NCBI GenBank assembly: GCA_036937835.1
Contig: CM072876.1
Coordinates: 5,017,001-5,081,000 of the forward strand
Direction of reading: 5' to 3'
DNA length: 64,000 nt
Source of the DNA: Pampus argenteus
Taxonomy: Eukaryota > Chordata > Actinopteri > Scombriformes > Stromateidae
Shown here: positions 35,700-47,660 of the stretch, in pieces
Layout: each line of letters begins with the position of its first letter
Position numbering within the stretch: the first letter of the stretch is position 1
Notes under the pieces: generated by a model
Told to the model about the DNA's origin: nothing
Database searches by the model: none
The model's input: the letters and a program-made list of their open reading frames with translations, nothing else
Program-made: the position numbers and the translations under genes

Positions 35700-36846
35700 G
35701 CGCGCACTCAGTAGTACAACAAAAAGAATATATACGGCTGCCGTTATTACATTCGTCCACTAGGTCGTAGCAGAGTCCAGTCTTTGACTCACTGAGTTTG
35801 CTTTGCTGCCACCTAGTGAGATTATAAGTGTTTTCCTTCTATCCACAGATTTCTCACCCTGTAACAATATTGTATCCATGCTTTTATACACTGTGTGTTT
35901 AGTACTAGAGAAAGGTTTGAGCAAGGCCCTGAAGAAGCTGGATGACTACCTAAACAGCCCGTTGCCTGATGAGATCGATGCGGACAGTGTGGAGGAGGAG
36001 GAAAAGGGCTCAAACCGAAGCTTCCTGGATGGGAACGAGTTCACTCTCGCAGACTGCAACCTGCTGCCTAAACTGCACATAGTCAAGGTAAAGAAGGAGC
36101 GTACAATGCGGGAAAAGGTTGGGCAACATTGAGAAAAAGAGATGATTATTTTGATTTATATTGTGTTGGATGTGTATGAATGGATATGAGCCTGTGTTTA
36201 AGGCTATAAATTCACCCATAAATGGTCCTAATGTGACCTAAAGAAAAGAAAAATCAGCAGCTAAGTGACTACATCCCTTCAACAAAATATTGTGAAACAC
36301 AAATCTGACTCATTATTTGTGTAACAACATTACATTAACACTGAAACACTGGACTTAAACAAATGATTTAACACACGAAAAGGGGAGCAAAGGGAGTGTA
36401 AAGGGAGGGGAGCAAATCACACAGCCACGAAGACAGTCTGCCAATTTGGTCCAAACTGAAACACCTCAACAATCATTGGATTGATTATCAGTACATTTTG
36501 CACAGACAATAATGGTTCCCAGAGGAGGAATACTAATAACTAATGAGGGGGCTGATCCCCTGAGAGCACAGTCACATATCCAGTGAAATGTTTCAACATC
36601 TACTTATGGATTAACAGAAAATTAGGTACAGATGTCTGTTGTTCCTAAGTGATGTAACCGGATGATAAACTTCTCTTCTAGGTTGTTGCTAAGAAGTACC
36701 GTAACTACGACATCCCCTCAGACATGACGGGCGTGTGGCGGTACCTGAAGAACGCCTACTCACGTGACGAGTTCACCAACACCTGCGCCGCTGACACTGA
36801 GATCGAGACGGCCTACAAAGACGTGGCGAGGAGACTGGCCAAGTAA
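28261..36846 (+). CDS. clic5: clic5, chloride intracellular channel protein 5, long (CLIC5B-type) form, complete
   Basis: Long first exon 28261-28848 (196 codons) joins exons 34537-34646, 34753-34878, 35532-35638, 35903-36087 and 36682-36846; phases agree, 426 residues in all (human CLIC5B: 410). The N-terminal extension is acidic and Ser-rich (nine Ser at 64-72, then DDEEE) and begins with ENIYDTVDE, sharing the IYDT motif of mammalian CLIC5B. It ends DISLYVK, the splice point into the CLIC core. The core has [12 protein letters not shown] with the glutaredoxin-like Cys at 207, the putative membrane helix [33 protein letters not shown], and the helical C-domain (KALKKLDDYLNSPLP, LADCNLLPKLHIVK, KYRNYDIP). 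CLIC proteins switch between a soluble GST-like fold and membrane association; CLIC5 works with ERM proteins and actin in microvilli and hair-cell stereocilia. CLIC5 residues ([30 protein letters not shown]) favour it over CLIC4 or CLIC6. Confidence 0.94.
28849..31901. other. clic5: clic5 intron between the two alternative first exons
   Basis: 3 kb AT-rich intron. It holds a CAT/TCA triplet run near 30688-30720, a TG run at 31036-31070, GA tracts near 31430-31525, and the MEF2/TATA-like site listed separately. No coding exon recognised apart from the short first exon at its end. Confidence 0.55.
30979..30988 (+). promoter_or_regulatory. Perfect MEF2-type / TATA-like element upstream of the short clic5 exon
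   Basis: CTATAAATAG matches the MEF2 consensus YTAWWWWTAR exactly and contains TATAAATA. It lies about 0.9 kb upstream of the short-form ATG, with a pyrimidine-rich GC patch (CTCCAGCAGCCCC) about 25 bases downstream that could be a start site. Function is inferred from motif and position only. Confidence 0.35.
31902..31952 (+). CDS. clic5: clic5 alternative first coding exon, short (CLIC5A-type) form
   Basis: Encodes MSTNSQDRDPDIELFVK, followed by GTAAGAC at 31953. Both this exon and the long first exon end in phase 0 and can splice to 34537, giving a 247-residue protein (human CLIC5A: 251) whose CPFS Cys is residue 28. The DRDPxIELFVK ending matches human CLIC5A, so alternative first exons are conserved. 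The exon lies 3.1 kb downstream of the long first exon, so it probably has its own promoter and 5' UTR at about 31.5-31.9 kb. Confidence 0.92.
31953..34536. other. clic5: clic5 intron after the short first exon
   Basis: 2.6 kb with no recognised exon. It holds an AT run near 32710-32730, a TG run at 33198-33225 and poly-T at about 32357-32372. Small frames crossing it have no family resemblance. Confidence 0.55.
35664..35705. repeat. (CA)n-(CG)n microsatellite just inside a clic5 intron
   Basis: CA run at 35664-35697 passing into CGCGCGC, beginning 25 bases after the donor site at 35639 of the 107-base clic5 exon. Confidence 0.9.
35758..35818. repeat. Short inverted repeat in a clic5 intron
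   Basis: CACTAGGTCGTAGCA at 35758-35772 pairs with TGCTGCCACCTAGTG at 35804-35818 (13 of 15 positions) around a 31-base loop. Each arm resembles a CTCF core (CCACTAGGTGGCAG type), in opposite orientations. It may be a decayed small transposon or a regulatory pair. Confidence 0.6.
36088..36681. other. clic5: clic5 last intron
   Basis: 594-base AT-rich intron between the 185-base exon and the terminal exon. No distinct feature seen. Confidence 0.7.
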
Positions 36847-37137
36847 CACGGCAACCGTCTGACCCCTGAGCTCAAACGAAGAAAAAAAAAAAAAAAAAAA
36901 AAAGATCACTTTCAAACATGTCAAACCTCTTGAGTCTTCATCAGTGACATTTTCAGGAACGTGAGATTTTTTTAGCTCTGTCACAGCACACAGGTCAGAT
37001 GTTGGGAGTCCCTCCTCAGCGCAGATGGCTGTGTTGAAGGATGGCTCAGGCTGCTTTTGCAACTCCACACGTGATGGATTTCAGACATCCAGTACATAGT
37101 GTCGATTATATGGTTTTGCAATCACGGAAAAAATAAA
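36847..37137 (+). terminator. clic5: clic5 3' UTR with poly(A) signal
   Basis: Starts after the TAA at 36844-36846. It contains a poly-A run at about 36881-36903, and an AATAAA at 37132-37137 is the first strong signal. Longer forms using later sites cannot be excluded. Confidence 0.55.
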
Positions 37138-39594
37138 GACAAAAGAGAAGTAAGAGTGTAGTAAGATAAATCAAGCACATTTAACTTCATTCACAAGTTC
37201 CAAACCAGATTCAGATTTTGATGCTGTGACATAATACTTCTCACTCAAACATGATTGTCTGTCTGTATTTATTTCTCATAACACAAAGCTCCCTTTCATA
37301 CGTACTCCACCGGTCCACGCGGCCAAACATTTTACTAGCTGCTGATGTCAGGGTCGTTCACTTCATTTATTCCTAAACCCACAGAAGTCTAGTCTGACTC
37401 CAGTGTTTATTATTGAGTTCTGGCTCCTGGAGAGACACCTTGATTCATCTATGATTGATGACTGATGCTAATTGTTTGCTGAATATGTCTGTGGCAATCT
37501 GCAGATTGATTTTGATTGTCATTCAATGTTTCCTTGAGCTTATATATATATATATATAAATATATATTTCTTTAAGCTGCAGACAGTTTAGATTTTTTAA
37601 GACGGATTAATTCAAGATATAATTTGATATGCTCGATGACGTTAGTTTCAGAAATAACAAAAAAATTTGCCGACGAGGGCGTCCGTAGCTCAAAAAAAAC
37701 GATTGCTTCTGAAGTGTTTGCAAGCATGAATCTCTTTCCGTGTTGTAATATTTAAACCTGAAATAGAGCCTCCCTTTTTTAAGATATGAAAAACCAGATG
37801 CCTCAACTATGTGCCTTTATTTGGAAGTATCAAAAAAATCCATGCCAATGTCACTGATGGACTCATTATGAAAAATGTATTGCAGCCAGAGCTGAGACAT
37901 TTGTTTTGCCTCGAGCTATTAGTGTTCATGTCTAGGTATTGATTTTGTCTTAAGTTACACATCATATTATGAATGGAGAGAGTATTTATTTAGCAGCCCA
38001 ATCAGGCCTGATTAGGTAGAGCCATTAGTGCCGCGATGAAAAGCGTCTTCCAGGCCAGGTCCACAATGGTCAGGAGCCCTGCCCTCCAGCCCTTCATCAA
38101 AGAGACATTTCCTCCGTTCTGAGGAGTCGATCAACATCCAGAGCCTAAAAGTTCAAGTTCAAAAGTTTCATTGTCCACGCAGAGGAGGATGGAAATTTGT
38201 CTTGGGGCTTATCGTCTTTGGCTTGATGTCAGGCTGCAACTATAGCGAGACTTCCTTGAAGAACCATAAGGCTCTTGTGTGGTTTGGACAAACATATGAT
38301 ATGAAATTGGAGTATGATGACTGAAAGGCTTGCTCATTGCAAAGCTCTACAAATAAAATAATATTTTCACAGATTTGCTTCTGCCTTTTCTTTTCTTTTC
38401 CAGCTAGGTGATCAATCAGCACTGATACTCGCTGGGTTGTCATGAAGAAAAAGGTGAGCGGTTTGTCTGAGTGATAGCAAAGGTGCCTGCATCCTGAAAA
38501 GGGTTAAGTGTGTCTGACTGAGTTGATCAAATCCAGTGGTGCAGGTCTGTTTCTCCATCCATACCAGCAAGAGAGAGAGAGAGAGAGAGACTGAGGAAGA
38601 GAGAAAGAAGGAGAGAGAGAGAGAGAGTGATGACCGTTGACAGGCTTAAATAGAGGCTTCCATGCCAGGGATCAAACGCCATCCCTCTTCTCCACTCTCT
38701 CATTAAGACGGAAAACCCGAGCGCCGCCATCCGATCTGTCTCCATTTTTCCTCAAAGGAGTCTAACTTGAAAGATCTGCGCCTGTCGGATTTACAATGGT
38801 GGGCGAGTGGTGTTTACTGAGACGCGGCCTTGCCAGAAACAACAGTCAAAGAAAATAAATGGAGCCTGCCTAGTGTTTCCACAGGAGTAAGGAAATATGG
38901 AGCGAGACTTGTGCCTTGCTGTTTGGTAATTAGTACCTAAACATCCCTGTCCTTGGATCCCATCGCTCACATCCAACATTTCTGCTCGCTGGATAATATA
39001 CAGTGGAGCATTAACGTCAAACATGTCTGGTCATGGGGCCTGGCACGCCACATTAATCTGTTATTACACTCCCAGTGGATCTACCAGTCGCTGGCCTTGG
39101 CCACCAAAGCACAGAGTCCATATAGGCTGACAGGGACTCACACACTGAGTACTTTTATAGCCGGGTTTAGTAAACCTTCTCGGTTCAGGCATAAATTGTG
39201 TAAATTGAGTCTTGCTTTGAGACCTGAGCTGATTAAAACAAACTGGTGCATTTGACGTGTGAGGACCCACCAGAAACAGAACTGTGATCCAATTAAGGGC
39301 CAGACCCCATAGTGTAAGAAATACTGCCATACAGACCTCAATGCCCCATGCAAGTACAAGTCAAACGTAGCCGCTGCTTACCATAGATATTGCACCCATG
39401 AGACGGACACATATGTTTCAGCCTGAGGTGAAGTTTGGTTTTTTACCTCATAACTGTCTCGCTGTTTTAGCAGAAACACTGTTTATTTAATGTGTTATCC
39501 ATGTAGTGTAACTGCAATAGCATCAGAAAGGGCCTCATTTGTTTTGTAATGTCATACAGTTTCGTATCGTATATACATATATCTATATATATAT
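37138..39594. other. Intergenic, clic5 side of the convergent clic5-runx2 gap
   Basis: No gene recognised. It includes an AT-rich segment near 37540-37570, a GA tract at about 38568-38630 and a TTCAAGTTCAAAAGTTTCATTGT segment near 38150 that resembles decayed fish retroposon ends. A GC-richer stretch at about 37980-38130 is of unknown nature. Confidence 0.5.
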
Positions 39595-40110
39595 AGACTG
39601 GACGCAGAGGTCAAAAAGCAGCGAGTCGCGGTTACGATGCTAACACGCTGATGTTGAGCGCGGTGTAATGTTTACCACGTTAAGCATGATTTTAGTAAAC
39701 GCTAGTTTGACCACATCCAAATGGGTGGGACCCTAAACTCAAGGAAAAACGGCCACTGAGTGAGCCAAAGCGCATAGCTACTGTTTCAGACACATGCTTA
39801 TCTCAAAGATGGTCGACCTCCAGACATTAATGTCATCAGAGAGGAGTTCAGCGATCATTAAAGGGCTCATGCTGAGTCGGGTCCTATTAAAATGCAGTCA
39901 AAAAGTCAAAAATGAAATGATATCATTTCTATGGAAAAGAAAAAGTAAAACAAACATGCATAGTCATAGTTTGGAAAAACTAAAATTCTGATTAAAGTCG
40001 AGGGATCATCAAAGTTTTGAGACATTTCAGTCAGGATCAAACGTGGCCGATCAACCAACCAACCAATAGTCTTCCATAGAGCCACACTGCTAACGTGGCT
40101 AAAAATATTA
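39595..40110 (+). mobile_element. Dispersed fish repeat, copy A
   Basis: Shares ordered blocks with 42190-42490: CTAGTTTGACCACATCC / CTAGTTTGGCCACATCC, ATGGGTGGGACCC / ATGGGTGGGCCCC, GAGCCAAAG / GCGCCAAAG and TATCTCAAAGATGGTCG / GATCTCAAAGATGGTCG, in the same orientation and order. Its left part (GCTAACACGCTGATGTT) and right part (CTGCTAACGTGGCTAAAAA) also look like common fish interspersed repeats. Ends are estimates and the class is unknown. Confidence 0.6.
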
Positions 40111-42189
40111 AAACCCACTGACATACTTCTTCTATTTACTATTAATGTTGGCTAATAACTGACATTTGACATCAACATCAGTCTATCAGTCCATTCAGAA
40201 GGTGACATTTGAGGTCCTACTGGCCTGAGAAGGAAGCATCTAATCAGAGCACGGCTGACACTGACAGGAACCATGTCATAACAGGAGATCATGTTTAAAA
40301 GAGAGACTGAGCTGCAGAAGACGAGTCTTCGTCTCCTCCACTCTGAGACGGAGAGCATCTAAGAGAGTATCAAATTCTCGGCAGGTCCCCCAACCCTCCT
40401 CCGCTCGCCTGCCCTTGGAGGTTTGAGTGACTTGTGGTGAAGCTTGATGGGGATTATTGATCTGCCTGGCGTGCGCCTGTGGTTTCGGCGTAAGACTGAC
40501 GACCTCACCAGAGAGAGTTCTTGGCACACTCCGGCTCCCGTATTAGATCACTGGAAGAGCTGTGTGGCCGGGACAGGCCTGTCGTGGCCTGAAGTGTGGA
40601 CTGTTCGTGCTTGCAGCCAGGTGATCAAGACATTTTTCTGTGTATTTAAATAATCAGGCCCAAAATTTAGGCAGAAGATAACAATAAACATATCTGATTG
40701 GCTTTTTGGAGAGGAGACCATGTAGTTGAAATGAGTAACCATGTCTGCAGACAGCGGAGCCCCGGGGTATTTATGCTATTGGTTAGATTTACTGGTTGGG
40801 GTTTCAGTTCCAGTTGTGAACCACATGAAATAATCCATGGTCACTGGAGAAGGATGTGGACACTGTGCTAATTATGTGAGCTGATGATGTCAGGTATTGA
40901 TACCTGCTAGCGAGCCAGAACTTTTTTCCCCCTCTATGCTGTGTTCCAATGTATATAACCGCACTGTGGCGGCCACAGTCGCTATACGACCACACTCACA
41001 TCCACGTCGGACATTTCTGGATCCTCAGCAGCCCTCACACATCCGCACTGTCAGGCGAGTACTCACTTTATCATTCATAGTTGTAAATCATCGCTTTGCC
41101 TGCAGGAAACACGCAGCATTTTATTTTCCAGTCATAAACCATAAAACCTGCCTCTAACACGAGTTATGATCCTTGGAGACAGAGAGGATGAATGCCTAAA
41201 GCAGAACCAGACACGATGGCGGGCATCCTTCATTCCATGTTTGCCTGGCATCCCCAGATGACTATGGTCGTGTGGTAGATTTTCCAAAAAAGACCAACAT
41301 AATTTAAATGTCACTCGGGTTGTATGTCATTCAGCAGTGAACTGGATCTCTGTAACTGCCCTGGATTGCCAGTCCATTAGTCCTCAATTAACACTTAGCC
41401 TGATTAAGTTTTAACAGCCCTTCATCTGACAGGAAGAGCACATAGAGCTCCTTCATGCTTGGTTTCAGGGCGAAGATGGGGCCACTGCCCAAATATTTTA
41501 CATTTTATTGCCTGGCTGAAACCTATGGAAAAGGCCTGTTTTGCATGAATATTTGGCACCGAGTTGAGGTTTATCCTGTCTTATGTTCTGTACACTCGCT
41601 TGTGCTGCAACAGTTTGCCATTTTTTGACAGTTGAGATGGTGTATAATTTGAAACACTGACATGGAAGCGGAGGCCTTGGACAAAGAGGCCTTTTGTTTG
41701 TGTGTTTGGTCGCTGTCCATGGTCCTGACACTTGTATTTTCACAGTAATTTCTTTTTTTTTTTTTTTTTTTTTTCAGCCGGTGTGTGGCCAGTATCAGAT
41801 TGCATAATCTGAACTGGCAGAACTGATTAAATGTAGGCATTTTAGATTTCATAAGTGCACTTTTCTCGCGGCAAATGGTTTCATGGAATCGAATGTTTCC
41901 AAAGTGAGGCTAAAGACACGGGCATGCTTTAATCTAATGATGAATGGATTCTGGTGCAGGATGTCAGGCTGCCTTACAACGCTGACCTACCGAGTCTGTG
42001 AGGTTCTTGGCTGCTCCCTGGATGCAGCTCCCTTGCCAGTTGATCATTTCTTTTATTACAGGTCAAAAGACATGTTGCCGTTTACAACCCCTTTCTGGGA
42101 GGGTGAAGAACTTTTCATATTTGGCATTTATTTCAGCAAGAGCAAAAACTCTTGCTGAAATCTGCAGAGACAAAATGTATGATGTTGTA
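40111..42189. other. Intergenic between dispersed repeat copies
   Basis: No exon or RNA gene recognised. It has a poly-T run at about 41751-41774 and otherwise mixed-composition sequence whose short frames have no splice or family support. Confidence 0.5.
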
Positions 42190-42490
42190 ACTTTAGTAGA
42201 TCTCTGAGTACCACTAACATAATAAGCACTAGTTTGGCCACATCCAGCCTGTTCTTGGCTATACAGCTGTACCATATGGGTGGGCCCCCACCCCGGTCCC
42301 TAAGGTTAAATAAAAAAAATGCCACTAGAGTGCGCCAAAGTACACAGTTATTGTTGACTCAGTTTTGAAATTCTCCTGTACGAGCTCAATTACAATCAGA
42401 TCAAATTAAGATCAATTTTGTGTATTTTATTGTGGGCACGGGTTGATCTCAAAGATGGTCGTCCTCTGAGACATTGAAGTGGCCTGTCGC
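42190..42490 (+). mobile_element. Dispersed fish repeat, copy B
   Basis: Second, more complete copy of the element at 39595-40110, sharing four ordered blocks and inserting about 40-60 extra bases between them. No coding capacity. Ends are estimates. Confidence 0.6.
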
Positions 42491-42665
42491 CATTGGTTAA
42501 GATCAGATGACATCAGATTAGAGTTGAGTGGTTCACCGAGGTCAGGCCTTCACGCTCATTCAACTGTCAGGGCCTACTCTGGAGAGCCCCCTGTCCTGAG
42601 TTTATCTCAGGCCCAAACGAGAAATCAAGATGCGTTCCTGTGTTAGGGCAGAAAAGAACAGGGAA

Positions 42666-42696
<31 letters not shown>

Positions 42697-42839
42697 CCCT
42701 GTTGTTAGAGACAAAAACATAGGAAGAGAAATACAGCTCTGTGAGTGGTATGAGACCCTAGAGGATCACTTCCCGCCTGAGATGCTGCTCTGAAACGTTT
42801 GTAGAGGTCAAGTAAACAGTTTGTATTGGGCTGTCAGCT

Positions 42840-42881
<42 letters not shown>

Positions 42882-43800
42882 ACAGTCAGCTGAATTGAGT
42901 GGTTTTGTCTCCTCATAAACTCCTGTTTGTATTCCTCACTGTTGATTGCACAATTGCATTATATTATAAGGAAGGGAGTGCGGTTTTCTTTGTGCTGCTG
43001 CTGCAGACCACTCACAACCTGGTATAAAAATCAAGGGCACATCATTGCTGGCATCATGTTCAACCGCCGAATTTAACAGGGACGAGAACTCTATATCAAG
43101 TTAAGTGAGTCTGCCTCGGCGCTGCTGCTGTGTCTCTCGTGCATGCAGGACATTATGCTAATTTCTCTGGGTGTCTGGGTCCCACTGCTCCTCCGGAGTT
43201 CATTATTATAATTGCTAGACATGGCTGAGAACGCTGAGAATGTGAACCTGAAACCAGCGGGAGCTTTTTCCACGCAATCTATATTCAGGGAAATCCCGAG
43301 AATGTTCCCAATCTGAAACCTTAAAAAAACACATGGGGATGGCAGAGCTCTCTCATTCAGTGTGTGTGTATGTGTATGTGTGTGTGTGTGTGAGCACACT
43401 TAGATTTGCTCTATTATGTCTTGGAATAATGTAAAACAGCTTCCCTGGTTCTCCATGTCTCTGTTCCTGTCTCCATCTCTCTAGTTTCCCAGTGTACCTT
43501 TGAAATGAAGCCACAGCAGTGGCAGTGGCAGTAGTAGTCTGGCTGAGTGTGCCGGGGCCCCAGCCTGCCTTAGTCCCCGTCCAAAGACAATGTTGGTGCA
43601 GACGGAGCGGCAGACCAGAGATGACACCGCTGAATGTGCTTCCTACGCGCAACACTGTCTGAGATCTGCTTGTTAGCTGTTCCAGAGAAGATTAAACATG
43701 TAATGACTCTTGTGTGGTCAGGGGGTGGCCCTTTAAATTTTTAAATTGAATAAAAACTGTGATTTCAGTGGAAAGAGGAGATTAAGAGGAGGATTTAAGT
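42491..43800. other. Intergenic, runx2 side of the convergent gap
   Basis: Contains CA (about 42667-42698) and TG (42846-42877; about 43361-43392) runs. No gene recognised. A 100-codon minus-strand frame at 43353-43655 ends in Thr-His repeats derived from CA dinucleotides and is rejected. Confidence 0.55.
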
Positions 43801-43814
43801 TACAAAATTCCTAT

Positions 43815-46610
43815 TTTATTCTTAAAATAAACAAAATGTACAATCACAATGCCAATTTCACTCACTGTTGTCAGGTCTGTTTGTCCCTTTAAAGAAAAAG
43901 AAATAAAACCCTCACCTAATGTAACACCTTTATGAAACGTACCAGTTTAAATTTCCTGACAAGTGTTGAGTGAGAGAAGAAGCATAGCAACAATAGACAT
44001 AACAAGTCAACTTTATATAAGAGCAGGGTAAAAGTACGGTTCCTGGATATCATACATGTTGATCATTAAATAATACAAGGTCAGCAACGTTGATGACAGT
44101 TTGTATGCAAGATTTAACCAAGAGGGGAAAAAAAGAAAGGATGGACCTCTTGTTTTCTGGAAAGAAAAAAAAAAATAACACAACGAAAACAAAAGCAGAT
44201 GAGGACAGAATGGGATGTCAGTGCTGCGATGATGTGTAAACAGTTTTAAAAGACCATTTCCTGTTCAAGGTTTGGAAAGAAAGAAAGGAGCTTAAATAAA
44301 CTCCAACAGATGTGCATAGTTACTGTGGAGACACTGAATAAATTTGTAATTGGAAAAAAGCTATAAAATCACAACAATCTAAAAGGTTTTTATTTGCTTT
44401 CTTATGTTACACTGTAACAGCAAAAATACTTTTCGTTTGGGCTGAAGCAGTCGGGGAAATGTAGTGTGACATGTTCAATTCCATTAACCGAGTACCGAAC
44501 ATCCTCTGCAGAGACGGGGGGAAAGAGGCACTGCGTGCAAACCTTCAATCAAAAGTCTGAAGTCTGATCCTTGGACAGGGCCATGTTTTTCTCAGCTTTT
44601 TAAAATTGGGTTATTATATTACCTACATGCACTGAATATCATATTGTACAAAAGCAAAAAAAAAAAAAAAAAAAAAAAAATGCTCTTTTTAAACAAATAC
44701 CAACTGCCTACCAAGTCCAATGAAAATGGCTTGTTTAGCCAAGTGTTATCCATTCTGCGCGCGTGCATGTGTGTGTGTGTGTGTGTGTGTATGTGTGTGT
44801 TCGTATGACTCCAGTGGCGTTATATCTGCACCGAGGACCAAAACCACGAGCCCTGCTGGCAGCCAGCCGCAAGTGCTGCTAGAAATAAAACAAGAAATAA
44901 GTGCTTTATGAAACAAACATACACAAGTCTCCCATATCACCAGTTTGCTGCCAGCAGCTGCATCCAATCGCCTCGGCTTTTTCTTTTTTTTTTTTGCACA
45001 TTTTTCCTTTCACACTGACACTTTCCAAAATCTCACATAGCAATTTCAAATTTTGCTCCCTCATCCTGGTGCAACAGAATGATTTTTAGGTTGTGACACT
45101 AGGGAGGGACGGTACAGATCATTTGGTAAACCATATCAACAAAAGCAACAAAAAAAAAAGAAGTAATAAAATAAAAGAAAATAAATAAACGTCTGAAGGA
45201 ATGTCACAGTCTCTTTTGTTTTAACTGTGATATTTCCTTTTCAATCTCAAAGACTGAAAGAGAAAAATGCAAATAAACAAAAACAAAAGTACCCGTGTGT
45301 GTCACACACTTAGATAAAGCTTTTTCAAAGCTATCTTTTTTTGCACATGATATGAAATCTATAAAAGCCTTGGCATGGTTTCCCTATAATCAGCTGGACC
45401 GGTATGAAGAGGACGAGCAGATATAACAAGTCTGTGGGATCATCCAAGGATCGTTCCAGTCCTGAGGAGTTATTTTATTACAAAATAACTGAACCTTAAA
45501 AGTCTCACCTGCTACTTTTGAGACCACTAGGTGTGAAAACAAGCATAATCTTTTGGCCTAAATGTCAATTTGTAAAAATACGTATGTATTTGTGCGCATG
45601 TCAGACCAGATAAACCCAAGAAATCAATCACAATTTCTCCCAACGGATAATTATTTTTCCCCCATTGAAGCTCTCTTTCATGTTGCCAAGAGGCACAATA
45701 GAGTTATTGCTCAATAAATACCAAAGGTTTAAATCTGAGCCAAATGTATGTCAACGCCTAGCAAGGATGTTGGACTCTTAATGTGTGGAGCAGTTAAATT
45801 TAAAAAGTTACACCAGAAGAAACATGTCGCAATACTCTTTGGAAATTACATTTCATATTTGAAATGATTTAAATCTTTGGGTACTAAAAAAAAAAAAAAT
45901 TAAACCTCTCACTCTTTAAATTACCTATCAAAAAAAATCATTTTAACTTAGTCATATAGATGCATCAAAAATATTCAGATTACACTTCTTTGACTCAAGT
46001 TTTCAAATACAATACATAATTTATGGCTTTATAAGTTAAAACTAAGAAAAACGCTTCAATCTACATTAACGTTTCACCCACAATATACAAGTTAAATTAA
46101 TTGGTTTTAAAGCAAATTTACTGTCCATACCACTTAAGGTAACATATGCGTTACTCTCATTACTTGCTACTCAGTGCTTAACTTGCATCTTGATATTGTC
46201 GTAGTACAAAAACATGCTCTGCAAAAAGCCTTATTGAAATACGAAACACTATACAAAAGAGGCAGTCTTTTACAAATATTGTTGAAGCATCCCTTAGCTC
46301 GTGGATTGTAAATAAAATGGAATAATGTCTCATCCACTTGCGCCTAGTAAACCAAAATTGTGTAGTGTCTTTCTCATTATTGCTGTGAGAATGACTCCCT
46401 TTGTAGTGCCTTGGTCAAAACACATTCCAGGAAGACAAGTCCGTACAAGACTGTTTTTTGTTTTTTTTTTAATCTCAACCTTAATTTCCAAGGACAAGGT
46501 AGAGATAGTTCTTAGCTGATGAGAGCTCAAAAATCCCCTTTTTCAATAAAAAAAAAAAAGGCTTTGTGCTTTCAAACCATGACATCAGTTGCTCCGCCTC
46601 CTTGTTTTCT
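43815..46610 (-). other. runx2: runx2 3' UTR (inferred), with poly(A) signal
   Basis: From the runx2 stop codon to an AATAAA on the minus strand at 43820-43815 lie 2.8 kb of AT-rich sequence with few other repeats (poly-A 44658-44680, TG run 44768-44800). RUNX2 mRNAs have long 3' UTRs in other vertebrates, so this extent is reasonable. Earlier AATAAA-like sites exist and the true end is unproven. Confidence 0.5.
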
Positions 46611-47627
46611 TCAATATGGCCTCCAGACTGCCTCATCCATGCGGCCTCCAGGGTTGAGAACAGTCGGGGAGTTACTGTGGCTCCCATCGCCGTCCACCCC
46701 TCCCTCTGTCTGGCTGGGCAGGTTGGGGTTCACCAGGGAAGTGCCCGTGGAGGCGCTAGTGCAAGGTGGGATCATCCGGGAGGGTGAGCGATCCCCACCA
46801 GGAACCATGGAGAACTGGTACGAGCCGGATGAAGCGCCGTAGTAGAGATAAGGCGTGCTGCTGGTCTGGAAGGGACCGCTCTGGCTCTGGGTGGAGCCTG
46901 GGTAAGGTGGGGGAAGGTAGGTGTGGTAGTGGGCGCTGCCCAGCGACATGGCCGAGGTGACGGGTGGGGTGTAGGTGAAGGTGGCTGGGTAGTGCATCCG
47001 AGGGCTGGAGAAACGACTCTCTGTGAGGGAGGAGAGGCCCGGGAACTGACGCTCAAACTGACCGGGGAACGGGCTCAGGTCAGAGGAACCTAAAGACACA
47101 CACACACACAAACACATGAATTTTTTTTTTTTAGGATTCTCTGGCATCAACAGTACAGCAGATATAATCATGCAAGCCTAAATAATTACATTTCTTCTTA
47201 CCAGTTTGTCAGTTTTGATTACATGAATTGTGGCTTTGGCCTCTCGTTGAGTAATTGAGTTTAACGAATAAGTCTCTTGAGAAATGAAACGGTAGTAAAC
47301 CGATTGCATGTAATCAGATATTTTGTGCCAGATATGTCTATTAACTAATCTGGAAAAAAACTGTGGCTGATGGATTTTGTGGGCACAGTTATGGAACAGC
47401 ATTTATCTACAAATATTGTTTTATTTATCGTCTCCACTGGTGTTCACTTCAACATGTGAGTCTCGATAAAGTTGACAAACACATCACTGCAGCCCCACGC
47501 ATACATATGCCTTAATATGTTTACGCCTCTGCATATTTATGTTTCTGTGTGTGTGTGTGTTGGTGCATGTTTATGTGTATCTGTATAACAGTTTATGCAT
47601 GTAAATATGTGTGTGCAAACGACACTC

Positions 47628-47660
<33 letters not shown>

